The notes beneath the pieces were generated by a model. The model was given only the letters and a program-made list of their open reading frames with translations. It was not told the DNA's origin and did no database searches. 64,000 nucleotides of DNA from UBA1672 sp050633645 (lineage in GTDB: Bacteria > Pseudomonadota > Alphaproteobacteria > Micavibrionales > Micavibrionaceae): NCBI GenBank assembly GCA_050633645.1, contig JBOEGX010000002.1, forward strand, positions 496,001-560,000. Direction: 5' to 3'. Position 1 is the stretch's first letter, and each line of letters starts with the position of its first letter. Position numbers and translations under genes: made by a program. Below, one piece after another: positions 52,309 to 61,857 of this stretch.

Positions 52309-53319
52309 ATGAAGTCTGTTCTAAAGGCCCTGATAGGAGTTTTTGCAGTTTTATCAACATTGGCCATCATTGGCGCTGTTGGCGGTTTTTTGTGGGCGTC
52401 ACAGCAATTCACCAAGGCGGGTGGTTTTGATACGTCTATCGAGGTTACAATTCCTTCTGGCTCTCACATAGGCGGTATCGCCGAAATATTGATGTATGAG
52501 AGTGTAATAGATCAGCCTATGATATTCACCATCGCGGGGCGTATGACGGGGCAGGCGACCAGACTTAAGGCGGGGGAATATGAAATCCCAGCTCAGGCAT
52601 CTATGCAAGAAATCTTAGACCTTTTTGAATCGGGCAAAGTAATCTTGCGCCAAATCACTATTCGAGAAGGCTTAACGAATTGGGAAATTAAACAAATTCT
52701 TCTTGGAAACGATGAATTGGCAAAAACAGACGATCTCCCCCTCAAGGCCGAAGGCATGTATTTGCCCGAAACTTATAGCTATCAAAAAGGGGATAGCGCC
52801 GTTGATATCATGAACCGCATGAGTATTGCACTGGAAGAAACCTTGAATGCCGAGTGGGAAAACCGTGTTCCTGATCTGCCGTTAAAGACAAAGGAAGAGG
52901 CGCTTGTTCTCGCCTCGATCATTGAAAAAGAAACCGCCGTCCCGTCTGAGCGCCGAAAAGTAGCAGGCGTGTTTATAAATCGTTTAAAACGCGGTATTCC
53001 CTTACAGACTGATCCGACCGTCATTTATGCTCTGACACTGGGTGAGCATAAAAATGAAGGGCAAGGGCCATTAGGGCGCAGATTGCTCAAAAAAGATTTG
53101 GAAATAGACAGTCCGTATAATACGTATAAATATGCAGGGCTTCCGCCAACACCGATTGCCAATGCGGGCAAAGCTTCGATTGAGGCTGCCCTTAACCCCG
53201 AAGAGCATAACTACATTTATTTCGTCGCAGATGGAAGCGGTGGCCATGCATTCGGGAAAACCCTCGCCGAGCATAATGCCAATGTCGCGAAATGGCGTAA
53301 AATCCGAAAATCGCAGTAA
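52309..53319 (+). CDS. mltG: Endolytic murein transglycosylase MltG
   Basis: 336 residues. N-terminal membrane anchor (ALIGVFAVLSTLAIIGAVGGFLW), a LysM-like region, then the YceG catalytic domain with LVLASIIEKETAVPSERRKV holding the catalytic Glu, PLQTDPTVIYAL, SPYNTYKYAGLPPTPIANAG and YFVADGSGGHAF. It cleaves nascent glycan strands and sets their length. The acpP-fabF-mltG order is common in alphaproteobacteria. Confidence 0.95.
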   Translation: MKSVLKALIGVFAVLSTLAIIGAVGGFLWASQQFTKAGGFDTSIEVTIPSGSHIGGIAEILMYESVIDQPMIFTIAGRMTGQATRLKAGEYEIPAQASMQEILDLFESGKVILRQITIREGLTNWEIKQILLGNDELAKTDDLPLKAEGMYLPETYSYQKGDSAVDIMNRMSIALEETLNAEWENRVPDLPLKTKEEALVLASIIEKETAVPSERRKVAGVFINRLKRGIPLQTDPTVIYALTLGEHKNEGQGPLGRRLLKKDLEIDSPYNTYKYAGLPPTPIANAGKASIEAALNPEEHNYIYFVADGSGGHAFGKTLAEHNANVAKWRKIRKSQ

Positions 53320-53325
53320 AGAGAA

Positions 53326-54003
53326 TTAAGAGGGGCTTGCTTGGGAAGTCTTTATCGCAGCAAGTGTTTTAATCATATTCTTATAGACACTTAGTCCCTT
53401 ATCAATCTGGTTAAGAGCAGTAGCTTGCTTATTATAATTATCGCGCAAATTGCTATCTTTTAAATTGGTATAGGCCGCATTTTGAAATATATCATGGGAT
53501 TTTTGTACGGTGTCTTTAATGGCATCAAAGTCTTTATCAGTTTTTGCATTCAACAAATCCCGTGCCGTTTCTTTTGGCTTATCTACTAGTTTTCCTGGGA
53601 ATTCAAGAGCCTCAAGTTCTCTCAATAACGCATTTTTCAGCCCCTTTGATATACACACTGCAACATTGCGTGCATCTGTGTCTCCTGCCTTTGCAAGCTC
53701 GGCCATACCGCGGAATATTTTGCCGTCATAACGTTTCAAAGGCACTTTATTTTGTTTAGTCAATTCTTGGACATAGTCCATGGCATCTGGTGATCCAGCA
53801 TGAGCGGCCTCACGAATAACTTTATAAAACTCATTGGCAAGAAGCAGTCTGTTCCCTTGAAGTGAATGGTTTTGCTCTTCGTCAGAAATTTCATTTGGTA
53901 ATGCCTCCAATGCAAGCCTATAGCTCATGGCCAAATCAAAAAGAGCCGAAGCATCACCTTCTGCTGCTTTATTATGGGTATTGATATCTATTTCTGTTTT
54001 CAT
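53326..54003 (-). CDS. Uncharacterised helical protein with Sel1-like elements
   Basis: 225 residues, all helical, no signal peptide. Three stretches have the small-residue pattern of Sel1/TPR-type repeats: AAEGDASALFDLAMSYRLA, EAAHAGSPDAMDYVQ and LAKAGDTDARNVAVCI, at spacings of roughly 65 and 40 residues. They are incomplete, so the assignment is tentative. The C-terminal third is Lys/Asp/Asn rich. It ends 6 bases from mltG (convergent) and follows two other unknown genes on its strand; perhaps a protein-interaction factor. Confidence 0.72.
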   Translation of the reverse strand: MKTEIDINTHNKAAEGDASALFDLAMSYRLALEALPNEISDEEQNHSLQGNRLLLANEFYKVIREAAHAGSPDAMDYVQELTKQNKVPLKRYDGKIFRGMAELAKAGDTDARNVAVCISKGLKNALLRELEALEFPGKLVDKPKETARDLLNAKTDKDFDAIKDTVQKSHDIFQNAAYTNLKDSNLRDNYNKQATALNQIDKGLSVYKNMIKTLAAIKTSQASPS

Positions 54004-54018
54004 GAGAGCTTCTAATGC

Positions 54019-54633
54019 TTATACACCCATTTTCGGCGCACTCGCTTCGGCAGTCGCAACAAGCTGCGCTTCAAGGTCTTGTGTCGCGCCACTTGTATCA
54101 GAGCTATCTTCAACCACATTCATGGCTTTCATTTCCTGCTCTACGCCTGCCAAAGTACGGTTTTCAATTTCTTCTAATCCGAATGAAATACGAACGCTTT
54201 CTTCCTGAACGGCGCGCTGAACTTTTGAAACCTGTTCCAAAGCGGCGGATTTTGCGGCAGACTCATCACTATATGTTGCCGCGCTATGTGCTAAAACGTT
54301 ATGGCTTTCGGCCTGAATACTATGGGTTTCGGCGGCGCTTGTATTTGAATAATAGGTGTCATCATTTGATGCATTTTCTGCGCTCGCAACATGAGTAATT
54401 GCTTGGTTTTCATTTATGATTTGCGCGCTTGTATGAACTTGTGCCTCAAAACCAGTTTTGGTGCTTTCTGACTCCAGATTTTTTGCGCCTTGCTCCGCGC
54501 TTGCGATTGTTTCATCTTGAATATTTTGTGATATCACGCGCTCACTTGTTAGGACGCTAACAATTTGCGTATTCGGATTTTCAGGAAGTTTGGATTCTAC
54601 TGGTTCTAAATTTTCTGCCGCTGACATTTTCAT
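54019..54633 (-). CDS. Uncharacterised Ala/Ser/Glu-rich protein
   Basis: About 204 residues. ATG 54633 or 54627, with AAAGGG just upstream, is preferred to the frame's first ATG (54681), which would overlap the preceding gene. Composition is low-complexity Ala/Ser/Glu/Thr, apparently disordered, with a more ordered helical region QVSKVQRAVQEESVRISFGL and LAGVEQEMKAMNV. No family recognised. It lies between two other unknown genes on the same strand. Confidence 0.65.
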   Translation of the reverse strand: MKMSAAENLEPVESKLPENPNTQIVSVLTSERVISQNIQDETIASAEQGAKNLESESTKTGFEAQVHTSAQIINENQAITHVASAENASNDDTYYSNTSAAETHSIQAESHNVLAHSAATYSDESAAKSAALEQVSKVQRAVQEESVRISFGLEEIENRTLAGVEQEMKAMNVVEDSSDTSGATQDLEAQLVATAEASAPKMGV

Positions 54634-54649
54634 ATACCCTTTATCATTG

Positions 54650-54922
54650 TTATGCCCGATAATTAAATCGAACATACTCACTCGCCGTGAGTTTATAATT
54701 ATCTAAATAACCTATAGCACAGAATAATTGGTTTTGAACTTTTTTGCAAACTTCTAAATCAACTGTGCAATTTGGCTCCCACTCATCAAGATCCGGTGAG
54801 AATACGAATGTCAAAACACCCGTTTGACCATGCAAAATGATTTGATCAATCGGGTTATCAAACGTGCCATGACACGTTAAAACCAACTGCCCATTTTCGG
54901 AAACAAAAAGCTCTATATTCAT
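54650..54922 (-). CDS. Small uncharacterised beta-rich protein
   Basis: 90 residues, probably a small beta domain (GQLVLTCHGTFDNPIDQIIL, GVLTFVFSPDLDEWEPN, KKVQNQLFCAIGYLD). Three Cys, no signal peptide, no known family. First of three consecutive minus-strand genes, divergent from the second asnB. Confidence 0.65.
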   Translation of the reverse strand: MNIELFVSENGQLVLTCHGTFDNPIDQIILHGQTGVLTFVFSPDLDEWEPNCTVDLEVCKKVQNQLFCAIGYLDNYKLTASEYVRFNYRA

Positions 54923-55033
54923 AGAATTTTGGTTAAGCTAGTCCACCGAAAAAGTCAATCTTTTTGAAACAGGGCTTTTATAACGTGGGCGCATGCTTTA
55001 TTTATAACAAAGCAACAAAATCGAAGCGTTACC

Positions 55034-56992
55034 ATGTGTGGCATAACCGGCCTTTATACATTTGACCCTCGCCCTGATCGTGTGCAAATTCATAAGATTG
55101 TGCAGGGGATGAGCGACGCCATAACTGCGCGCGGCCCCGATGCGGGTGATGTGTGGCAAGACCCTGATGAACCTATTGCGCTGGGGCATCGGCGGCTCTC
55201 TATCATTGATTTGTCTCCTATGGGCGCACAGCCAATGGAATCCCATTCTGGCCGTTATATGATCGCCTTTAACGGCGAGATTTATAACTTCAAAGACATC
55301 CGTAAGGATCTGGAATTTGCATTCAGCGTGAAATTTCGCGGCAACAGTGATACCGAAGTCCTACTAAGTGCTATTGAACATTGGGGCATTACCAAAACAC
55401 TTGAGAATATTAAAGGTATGTTTGCCTTCGCCCTATGGGATCGAAAGGCAAAGGCGCTGTATTTTGCGCGGGATCGCTTTGGTAAAAAACCGCTTTATAT
55501 TGGTTGGGCTGGCTCAACGCTGGTTTTTGGATCAGAACTGAAATCCATAACCGCGCACCCCGATTTCCGCCGAGATGTAAATCGTGGCAGCCTCACCTCT
55601 TATATGCGCTTTGGCTATGTGCCTGCGCCACTTTGTATATATAAACAAGTCTGGCACTTGCCCGCTGGGAAAATGATGGCGGTGGATATGCAAATGCTTA
55701 TGGCGGGGCAGGATTTAACGCCCCTGATGGAGCATTACTGGAATCCCAAAAATGCGCTCATAACCGCTCGCGAAAATCCTGTAACTGGCGATGATGATAC
55801 CGTCATTAAGGACTTCGAAAAAATCCTATATCACAGCGTAGGAGAGCGCATGATCTCCGATGTACCCCTAGGCGCATTTCTATCAGGCGGTATAGACAGC
55901 TCCACCATTGTCGCCCTCATGCAAAAACACGCCAATGAAAGCGGCGGAGGAAAAGTTAAAACCTATTCCATCGGTTTCGATGAGGCTGGGTATAATGAGG
56001 CCGAGCATGCCAAAGCCATAGCCGCGCATCTGGGAACAGATCATCATGAAAGATATGTAACTGCGAAAGACGCGCTTGATATCGTAACAAAACTACCCCA
56101 AATCTATGATGAGCCCTTCGCCGATACTTCTGCTATTCCAACCTTTATGGTGTCGGAGTTTGCCCGCGAAAGCGTAACCGTGGCCTTATCAGGCGATGGC
56201 GGTGATGAAATGCTTGGCGGCTATAATCGCCATATTACAGGGCCAAAGGCATGGAAAACGGTAAACGGTATTCCAACCAATTTGCGTAAGCCTTTCGCAG
56301 AAATAATTAAAACATTGCCCCCGTCTTTTTGGAATAAAATGCGTCCCAATCGCCCACAATTCGGTGCACATATGCATAAATTTGCCGATATTTTGACAAA
56401 ATATTGTGAAGGCGATGTGTATTTATCTCTGGTAAGTAATTGGCCAAAACCCAAGGGAATCGTAAAGGCAGGATATGAAGATGTTATTCCTCTCGTCGCC
56501 CCTGAGATGCAGGTTGAGGGATTGGGGTTCGCCGAAAGCATGATGTATTGGGATGTGATTTCATATCTGAACGGCGATATCCTCACCAAGATCGACCGCG
56601 CGAGCATGGCGGTGGGATTGGAAGCCCGCGCCCCGCTTCTTGATCAACGGATATATGAATATGTCTGGCGTCTGCCTATGGAAATGAAAATCCGCAACGG
56701 ACAGGGTAAATGGCTGCTGCGTCAAGTCTTACAAAACCATGTCCCCAGTGAACTATTCAATCGCCCGAAACAGGGATTTAGCGTCCCCATAGCCGATTGG
56801 CTACGCACAGATCTACGTGATTGGGCAGAAGACTTGCTCGATGAAAAAACTTTGAAAGATCAAGGTTATCTTGATTATAAAAAAATCCGTAAAACATGGG
56901 ATCAACACCAAAAAGGACGCGGTTCACACGCGAATAAGCTTTGGACGGTTTTGATGTTCCAATCATGGCATAAGAATTGGAACGTATCATGA
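55034..56992 (+). CDS. asnB: Asparagine synthase (glutamine-hydrolysing) family, second copy
   Basis: 652 residues. N-terminal MCGITGLY with nucleophilic Cys2, glutaminase motif FNGEIYNFKDI, PP-loop FLSGGIDSSTIVAL and ALSGDGGDEMLGGYNR in the synthetase domain. About 34 residues longer than the copy at 3140-4996. It is coupled to a glycosyltransferase (ATGA overlap), so it may amidate a sugar acid in a polysaccharide instead of making asparagine for growth. Confidence 0.9.
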   Translation: MCGITGLYTFDPRPDRVQIHKIVQGMSDAITARGPDAGDVWQDPDEPIALGHRRLSIIDLSPMGAQPMESHSGRYMIAFNGEIYNFKDIRKDLEFAFSVKFRGNSDTEVLLSAIEHWGITKTLENIKGMFAFALWDRKAKALYFARDRFGKKPLYIGWAGSTLVFGSELKSITAHPDFRRDVNRGSLTSYMRFGYVPAPLCIYKQVWHLPAGKMMAVDMQMLMAGQDLTPLMEHYWNPKNALITARENPVTGDDDTVIKDFEKILYHSVGERMISDVPLGAFLSGGIDSSTIVALMQKHANESGGGKVKTYSIGFDEAGYNEAEHAKAIAAHLGTDHHERYVTAKDALDIVTKLPQIYDEPFADTSAIPTFMVSEFARESVTVALSGDGGDEMLGGYNRHITGPKAWKTVNGIPTNLRKPFAEIIKTLPPSFWNKMRPNRPQFGAHMHKFADILTKYCEGDVYLSLVSNWPKPKGIVKAGYEDVIPLVAPEMQVEGLGFAESMMYWDVISYLNGDILTKIDRASMAVGLEARAPLLDQRIYEYVWRLPMEMKIRNGQGKWLLRQVLQNHVPSELFNRPKQGFSVPIADWLRTDLRDWAEDLLDEKTLKDQGYLDYKKIRKTWDQHQKGRGSHANKLWTVLMFQSWHKNWNVS

Positions 56993-58083
56993 GTAAAATC
57001 CTCTACATGTTTGATGCAGGTGATTGGCAAAGTCGTATGGAGGTCGCGCATAAGGCGCAGGAAGCAGGGCATGAAATCGTCATCGGCTTGATAAATGGCG
57101 GGGATAAAGCCTCTGATTTCAAACTCATTTCTATCCGCAAATCAGGGCAATCAATCGGAATTATATCATCGCTCGGCATGGTAAAAATGATGCGGGATAT
57201 TATCGCGCAAGAGAAGCCCGATATCATCCATGTCGTCACATTAAAATACAGCTTTATGGCAGGTATTGCGGCGTTTGGCTTTAAGGGTATGCGTAAAATT
57301 TTTACCATGGCTGGGCTAGGGTATTTATTCCGCAGTGATGATACAAAATCTAAAATGCTGCGATTAATTCTAACCCCTTTTCTAAAATTCATATTCCGCC
57401 GCCAAAACACAAAACTGATTTTTCAAAACGCAGATGACCTTGAATTATTCGTTAAAGGGCGTTTCGTTAGGCAAGAAAATACTGCCTTAATCAAAGGCTC
57501 TGGTGTGTATTTGGATCACTTTGAAAAACCAAATGAGAGTGAAAACCCGCTCATCGTGTTAATGCCAACTCGTCTTGTACATGAAAAGGGCATTAGTATT
57601 TTTGTGCAAGCCGCCCGTCTTTTAAAAGAAAAAGGCATCGCCGCAAAATTCCAAATTGCAGGCGGTGAAACCAAGCACAACCCAAAGGCAATCACTCGCG
57701 CGCAGATGGAGGAAATGACCAAAAACGGTGCGGTTGAATGGCTTGGCCGCGTCGACGACCTGCCAAAACGCCTCTCAAGCGCCGCTCTAATTGTGTACCC
57801 ATCCTATTACGGCGAAGGAATTCCAAGAGTTTTATTAGAAGCCTGCGCCGCCGCCAAATCGATCATTACCACCGACCACCCAGGATGCAAAGAGGCCGTA
57901 GATCATGACGTCAATGGATACCTTGTCCCCGTGAAAGATGCAGAGAAAACCGCCGAAGCGATAGAAGAATTATTAAACGCTCCTGATATGCGGGCCCAAA
58001 TGGGCGCTAAAAGCCGCGAAAAAGCCGAAAAAGAATTTGATATCCATATCATTGCGCAAAAAACCGTAGATATGTATAATTAG
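56989..58083 (+). CDS. Glycosyltransferase family 4
   Basis: About 364 residues from ATG 56989, whose ATGA overlaps the asnB stop; the frame's earlier start is inside asnB. N-terminal KILYMFDAGDWQSRMEVAHKA, then LVHEKGISIFVQAARLLKE and YYGEGIPRVLLEACAAAKSI with the Glu pair of GT4 enzymes, and DHDVNGYLVPVKD. It resembles capsule/LPS sugar transferases of the WbnH/PglA sort. Donor unknown. Confidence 0.88.
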   Translation: MSKILYMFDAGDWQSRMEVAHKAQEAGHEIVIGLINGGDKASDFKLISIRKSGQSIGIISSLGMVKMMRDIIAQEKPDIIHVVTLKYSFMAGIAAFGFKGMRKIFTMAGLGYLFRSDDTKSKMLRLILTPFLKFIFRRQNTKLIFQNADDLELFVKGRFVRQENTALIKGSGVYLDHFEKPNESENPLIVLMPTRLVHEKGISIFVQAARLLKEKGIAAKFQIAGGETKHNPKAITRAQMEEMTKNGAVEWLGRVDDLPKRLSSAALIVYPSYYGEGIPRVLLEACAAAKSIITTDHPGCKEAVDHDVNGYLVPVKDAEKTAEAIEELLNAPDMRAQMGAKSREKAEKEFDIHIIAQKTVDMYN

Positions 58084-58157
58084 CAAGCAAATTCTATTTC
58101 CGCATGCTCGCTATGTAAGTATGATAACAATATATATTGGATATATGGAGAATCACG

Positions 58158-58742
58158 ATGGCCAGCAAAGCTCAAAACAATTATTTTGCAGGAAAGCTGT
58201 TACTGGCTATGCCGAATATGGGTGATCCGCGCTTTAATCGCGCCGTTATTTTCCTGTGCGCGCATGATGAAAACGGTGCAATGGGGTTGGTCATTAATCA
58301 TGAGATGCCCAATGTCGCATTCACAGATTTGGTGCCTCAGCTTAAAATTGGATCTGACATCACGGTGAATTTTGATGATATTAAATTGCCCGTAATGTGT
58401 GGGGGACCAGTGGAATCGGCGCGCGGGTTCTTGTTGCATTCGACTGATTTTAAACGTGAAGAAACGATGAGTATTGATAAGTCTTATGGTGTAACGGGCA
58501 CGTTGGATGCCTTAAAAGATGTGGCAATGGGGGCAGGACCAGAAGAGTTAATGTTTATCCTTGGATATGCTGGCTGGGATGCGGGGCAGTTGGATGAAGA
58601 AATTCAACAAAATGCGTGGCTTGTCGTGGATTCTGATCATGAGCTTGTATTCGGCGGCGATGCAGACGATAAATGGACACGAAGCATTGCAAAGCTAGGC
58701 TTTGATCCTGTTATGCTTTCTAGCGCGGCGGGCAGCGCTTAG
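58158..58742 (+). CDS. AlgH/YqgE family protein
   Basis: 194 residues from ATG 58158 with GGAG upstream. Family signatures: FAGKLLLAMPNMGDPRFNRAV, ENGAMGLVINH, CGGPVESARGFLLHS and MFILGYAGWDAGQLDEEI. The family is widespread in proteobacteria with a proposed regulatory role (AlgH in Pseudomonas alginate control) but no settled biochemistry. It ends overlapping the convergent HAD gene by 4 bases. Confidence 0.93.
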   Translation: MASKAQNNYFAGKLLLAMPNMGDPRFNRAVIFLCAHDENGAMGLVINHEMPNVAFTDLVPQLKIGSDITVNFDDIKLPVMCGGPVESARGFLLHSTDFKREETMSIDKSYGVTGTLDALKDVAMGAGPEELMFILGYAGWDAGQLDEEIQQNAWLVVDSDHELVFGGDADDKWTRSIAKLGFDPVMLSSAAGSA

Positions 58743-59371
58743 AGCATCAATAAGTCTTCGGTTTTTTCTAAAACGTAATTGGGTGCGTGCGCGCTCAATT
58801 CCTCGTGTGAGCCGTAGCCCCAAAGCACACCTGCACTGGGCAATCCGTTTTCATTGGCAGCAATTAAATCATGCTTGCGATCACCAATCATAATCCAGTT
58901 TGTACAAATATGCTTTTCGTCGAGAAGGGCTTTGATTTGTGTTCCCTTTTGAATCCCGACATCCCCGCCACTGAGGAACTCAAAATAATCAATAAGGCCA
59001 AACATTTCAAGGATAGGGCCTGCAAAACGTTCGGGCTTTGATGTGCAAACGCCCATTCTTACGTCCTTGGATTTGAATTGCTCCAAGATTTCGACAATAC
59101 CATCATAAAGCATATTCTCGCGAAACCCCAAATCGGCGTAACGTTCCCGATAGGACGTCACCAAAGAGCCGATATGTGCGGAATCGGTAACATTTGTTAA
59201 AACCTTAAAGCTCTCATCCAATGGTGGGCCAATCACAATCGGCGCGAGTTTTTCAACGCATTGTTCCTCATACCCATGCTTAATCAGAGAGTAATTAACA
59301 CATTTTGTAATGCCCTCTTTCGGATCACTAAGCGTGCCGTCCAGATCAAATATCAGGCCATTATATCTCAT
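58739..59371 (-). CDS. HAD-superfamily phosphatase, phosphoglycolate-phosphatase-like
   Basis: 210 residues. Motif I IFDLDGTLSDPKEGI with the nucleophilic Asp, motif II GVCTSKPE, Lys in GIQKGTQIK, motif IV MIGDRKHDLIAANENG. The helical cap between motifs I and II is class C1. The overall shape resembles Gph, but substrate cannot be told. Start overlaps the peptidase stop by 4 bases. Confidence 0.9.
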   Translation of the reverse strand: MRYNGLIFDLDGTLSDPKEGITKCVNYSLIKHGYEEQCVEKLAPIVIGPPLDESFKVLTNVTDSAHIGSLVTSYRERYADLGFRENMLYDGIVEILEQFKSKDVRMGVCTSKPERFAGPILEMFGLIDYFEFLSGGDVGIQKGTQIKALLDEKHICTNWIMIGDRKHDLIAANENGLPSAGVLWGYGSHEELSAHAPNYVLEKTEDLLML

Positions 59372-60630
59372 GCGACAAGTCGTCCCTTGATGGTGTCAAA
59401 GTCTTCAAGTTGACCAAGTGGACCAAGAGCAGCAAGGGTTGGAGAAGAGCTGAAAATGCGCTCACAAACGCCTATTAATGCCGTTTTATCAACCGCATTA
59501 ATACCTGCAATAATTTCTTCTGCCGTTTTGATGCGTCCATGTAATATGACTGATTTCGCATTTTGATCGGCGCGGCTCATCATTGATTCACGTGACATAA
59601 GGGAAGACGCACGAAGCTGCGCTTTTGCGCGTTTAATCTCCTCATCGCTCAGCGTCTCAGAGAGTTTTCTGATTTCTTCGCAGACGACAGGAACAAGCTC
59701 AGGCAAGCTATCTGGTCCTGTCCCCGCATAGATACCGAATTGTCCGCAATCGCTGTAGCCCATATAAAAACTGTAGATTGAATAAACTAGCCCGCGCTTT
59801 TCACGAATTTCTTGAAATAATCGAGATGACATCCCGCCACCAAAAAGAGCAGATAATGTACGAACAGCATAATAAGAAGAATCAAGGCGTGCCGGCGCGT
59901 CAAAACCAAGGATAATATGACTTTGCTCTAAATCCCGAACCTCACGATGCTCTCCACCTTTATAAATTGCAGAGGATATGTTTTTGTCGCACTCATCAGG
60001 TAACGCGTCGAATTGCTCGCTCACCTGCTTGACAAATGCATCATGATCCAAATTGCCGCTCGCGCAGACAACCATATTGTTTGGCGTATAAAGGCGACGC
60101 GTGAAATCCATCAATGTTTCGCGGCTCATGAATTTAATGATATCACTTGAACCCAAAATTGGTGCGCCAACAGTCTGCTCCGGATAGGCAGTCTCAAAAT
60201 ATTGATCAAAAATAATGTCATCGGGTGTGTCATTACACATACCAATCTCTTGCAAGATAACGCCGCGCTCACGCTCTACCTCGTCCTCGGGCATGTCTGA
60301 GTTTTGTACAATATCTGCCAAAACATCCAACGCCAATGGCAGGTCGTCTTTAAGCAAATGCACGTGATAGCTTGTGATTTCACGGCTAGTATAGGCATTA
60401 ACATGCCCGCCGACATTTTCAATAACCTCAACAATTTCAAGGGCATTGCGTTTTTTAGTGCCCTTAAATAACATGTGTTCAACCATATGCGCCGCGCCGT
60501 TATAGCTCATATGTTCATTGCGTGCACCCACGCTAATCCATACGCCAACGGCGACGCTTTCAACGGATGGAACGTGATCTGTAACAACCCGCAGGCCATT
60601 AGAAAGTGTTGTGATTTGAGGTGTTTTCAT
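59368..60630 (-). CDS. M16 family zinc metallopeptidase
   Basis: About 420 residues from ATG 60630, which gives the normal family N-terminus (MKTPQITTLSNGLRVV); the frame extends to 60714 but without a good ribosome site. The inverted zinc motif HxxEH is in GAAHMVEHMLFKGTKKR, with the downstream Glu in EVERERGVILQEI. The R/Y pair region RGLVYSIYSFYMGYSD is in the second half. It resembles mitochondrial processing peptidase beta-type enzymes common in alphaproteobacteria. The HAD gene follows in the same operon. Confidence 0.9.
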   Translation of the reverse strand: MKTPQITTLSNGLRVVTDHVPSVESVAVGVWISVGARNEHMSYNGAAHMVEHMLFKGTKKRNALEIVEVIENVGGHVNAYTSREITSYHVHLLKDDLPLALDVLADIVQNSDMPEDEVERERGVILQEIGMCNDTPDDIIFDQYFETAYPEQTVGAPILGSSDIIKFMSRETLMDFTRRLYTPNNMVVCASGNLDHDAFVKQVSEQFDALPDECDKNISSAIYKGGEHREVRDLEQSHIILGFDAPARLDSSYYAVRTLSALFGGGMSSRLFQEIREKRGLVYSIYSFYMGYSDCGQFGIYAGTGPDSLPELVPVVCEEIRKLSETLSDEEIKRAKAQLRASSLMSRESMMSRADQNAKSVILHGRIKTAEEIIAGINAVDKTALIGVCERIFSSSPTLAALGPLGQLEDFDTIKGRLVA

Positions 60631-60747
60631 ACCAATATGGATATATGAGGCCGCAATAAAATACAACATCCTTTCTATGAAATCTTTATTCATATGCCTG
60701 AATATGCTACCCAAAGAAACGTAAATGAATAGATAAGGATTCCTGCC

Positions 60748-61854
60748 ATGAAAACCAAAGCTGCCATTGCCGTAAAAGCTGGATCTCCATTAGAAATTGA
60801 GATGGTCGATCTCGAAGGTCCGAAAGCGGGCGAGGTCTTGGTTGAAATCATGACGACTGGCGTGTGTCATACCGATGCGTTTACATTATCGGGTGACGAC
60901 CCAGAGGGCGAGTTTCCCGCGATTTTAGGGCATGAAGGCGCAGGTATTGTGCGAGAGGTTGGCGCGGGTGTGACTTCGGTTAAAGTCGATGATCACGTCA
61001 TCCCGCTCTACACCCCTGAATGCCGCGAATGTGAGTATTGTCTTAATCCAAAAACCAACCTATGCCAGAAAATCCGTGGAACACAGGGTAAGGGCTTAAT
61101 GCCTGATGGTACGTCACGTTTTTCTTTGAACGGAAAACCCATCCTGCATTATATGGGCTGCTCGACTTTTTCAAATTTTACCGTTATGCCTGAAATATCA
61201 TTGGCAAAGGTTCGTAAAGACGCGCCCTTTGACAAAATTTGCTATATCGGTTGTGGCGTAACCACGGGCGTTGGTGCGGTTGTCTTTGATGCGAAGGTAG
61301 AGCCGGGCTCAACTGTTGCCGTATTTGGTCTTGGCGGTATCGGCCTGAACGTGATTCAAGGCGCGAAAATGGTCGGAGCATCACGCATTATCGGCATAGA
61401 TTTAAATCCGTCAAAAGTCGAACTGGCCAAGCAATTCGGCATGACAGATTTCATCAACCCGAAAGAGGTTCCTGATGTCGTCTCCGCTATTGTGGATCTG
61501 ACGGGTGGCGGCGTTGATTACTCATTCGAATGCATCGGGAATGTCAATGTCATGCGCCAAGCCTTGGAATGCTGCCATAAAGGTTGGGGCGAGAGCGTCA
61601 TCATAGGCGTAGCGGGCGCAGGCCAAGAAATTTCAACCCGCCCGTTCCAACTGGTGACAGGGCGCGTTTGGCGCGGCTCGGCCTTTGGTGGTGCGCGTGG
61701 GCGAACTGACGTTCCCAAAATCGTCGATTGGTATATGGATGGAAAAGTAAATATCGATGATTTGATCACGCATAAAATGTCGCTAGAGAAAGTCAACGAT
61801 GCCTTTGACCTGATGCATGAAGGCAAATCTATCCGCAGTATTGTTGAGTATTAG
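60748..61854 (+). CDS. frmA: S-(hydroxymethyl)glutathione dehydrogenase, class III alcohol dehydrogenase
   Basis: 368 residues, the class III ADH length. Catalytic zinc ligands in GVCHTDAFTLSG and GHEGAGIVREVG; structural zinc cysteines in CRECEYCLNPKTNLC; NAD fold VFGLGGIGLNVIQGAK. It oxidises S-hydroxymethylglutathione, the spontaneous adduct of formaldehyde and glutathione. AAGGA ribosome site. The hydrolase gene follows after 3 bases. Confidence 0.96.
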   Translation: MKTKAAIAVKAGSPLEIEMVDLEGPKAGEVLVEIMTTGVCHTDAFTLSGDDPEGEFPAILGHEGAGIVREVGAGVTSVKVDDHVIPLYTPECRECEYCLNPKTNLCQKIRGTQGKGLMPDGTSRFSLNGKPILHYMGCSTFSNFTVMPEISLAKVRKDAPFDKICYIGCGVTTGVGAVVFDAKVEPGSTVAVFGLGGIGLNVIQGAKMVGASRIIGIDLNPSKVELAKQFGMTDFINPKEVPDVVSAIVDLTGGGVDYSFECIGNVNVMRQALECCHKGWGESVIIGVAGAGQEISTRPFQLVTGRVWRGSAFGGARGRTDVPKIVDWYMDGKVNIDDLITHKMSLEKVNDAFDLMHEGKSIRSIVEY

Positions 61855-61857
61855 TCT

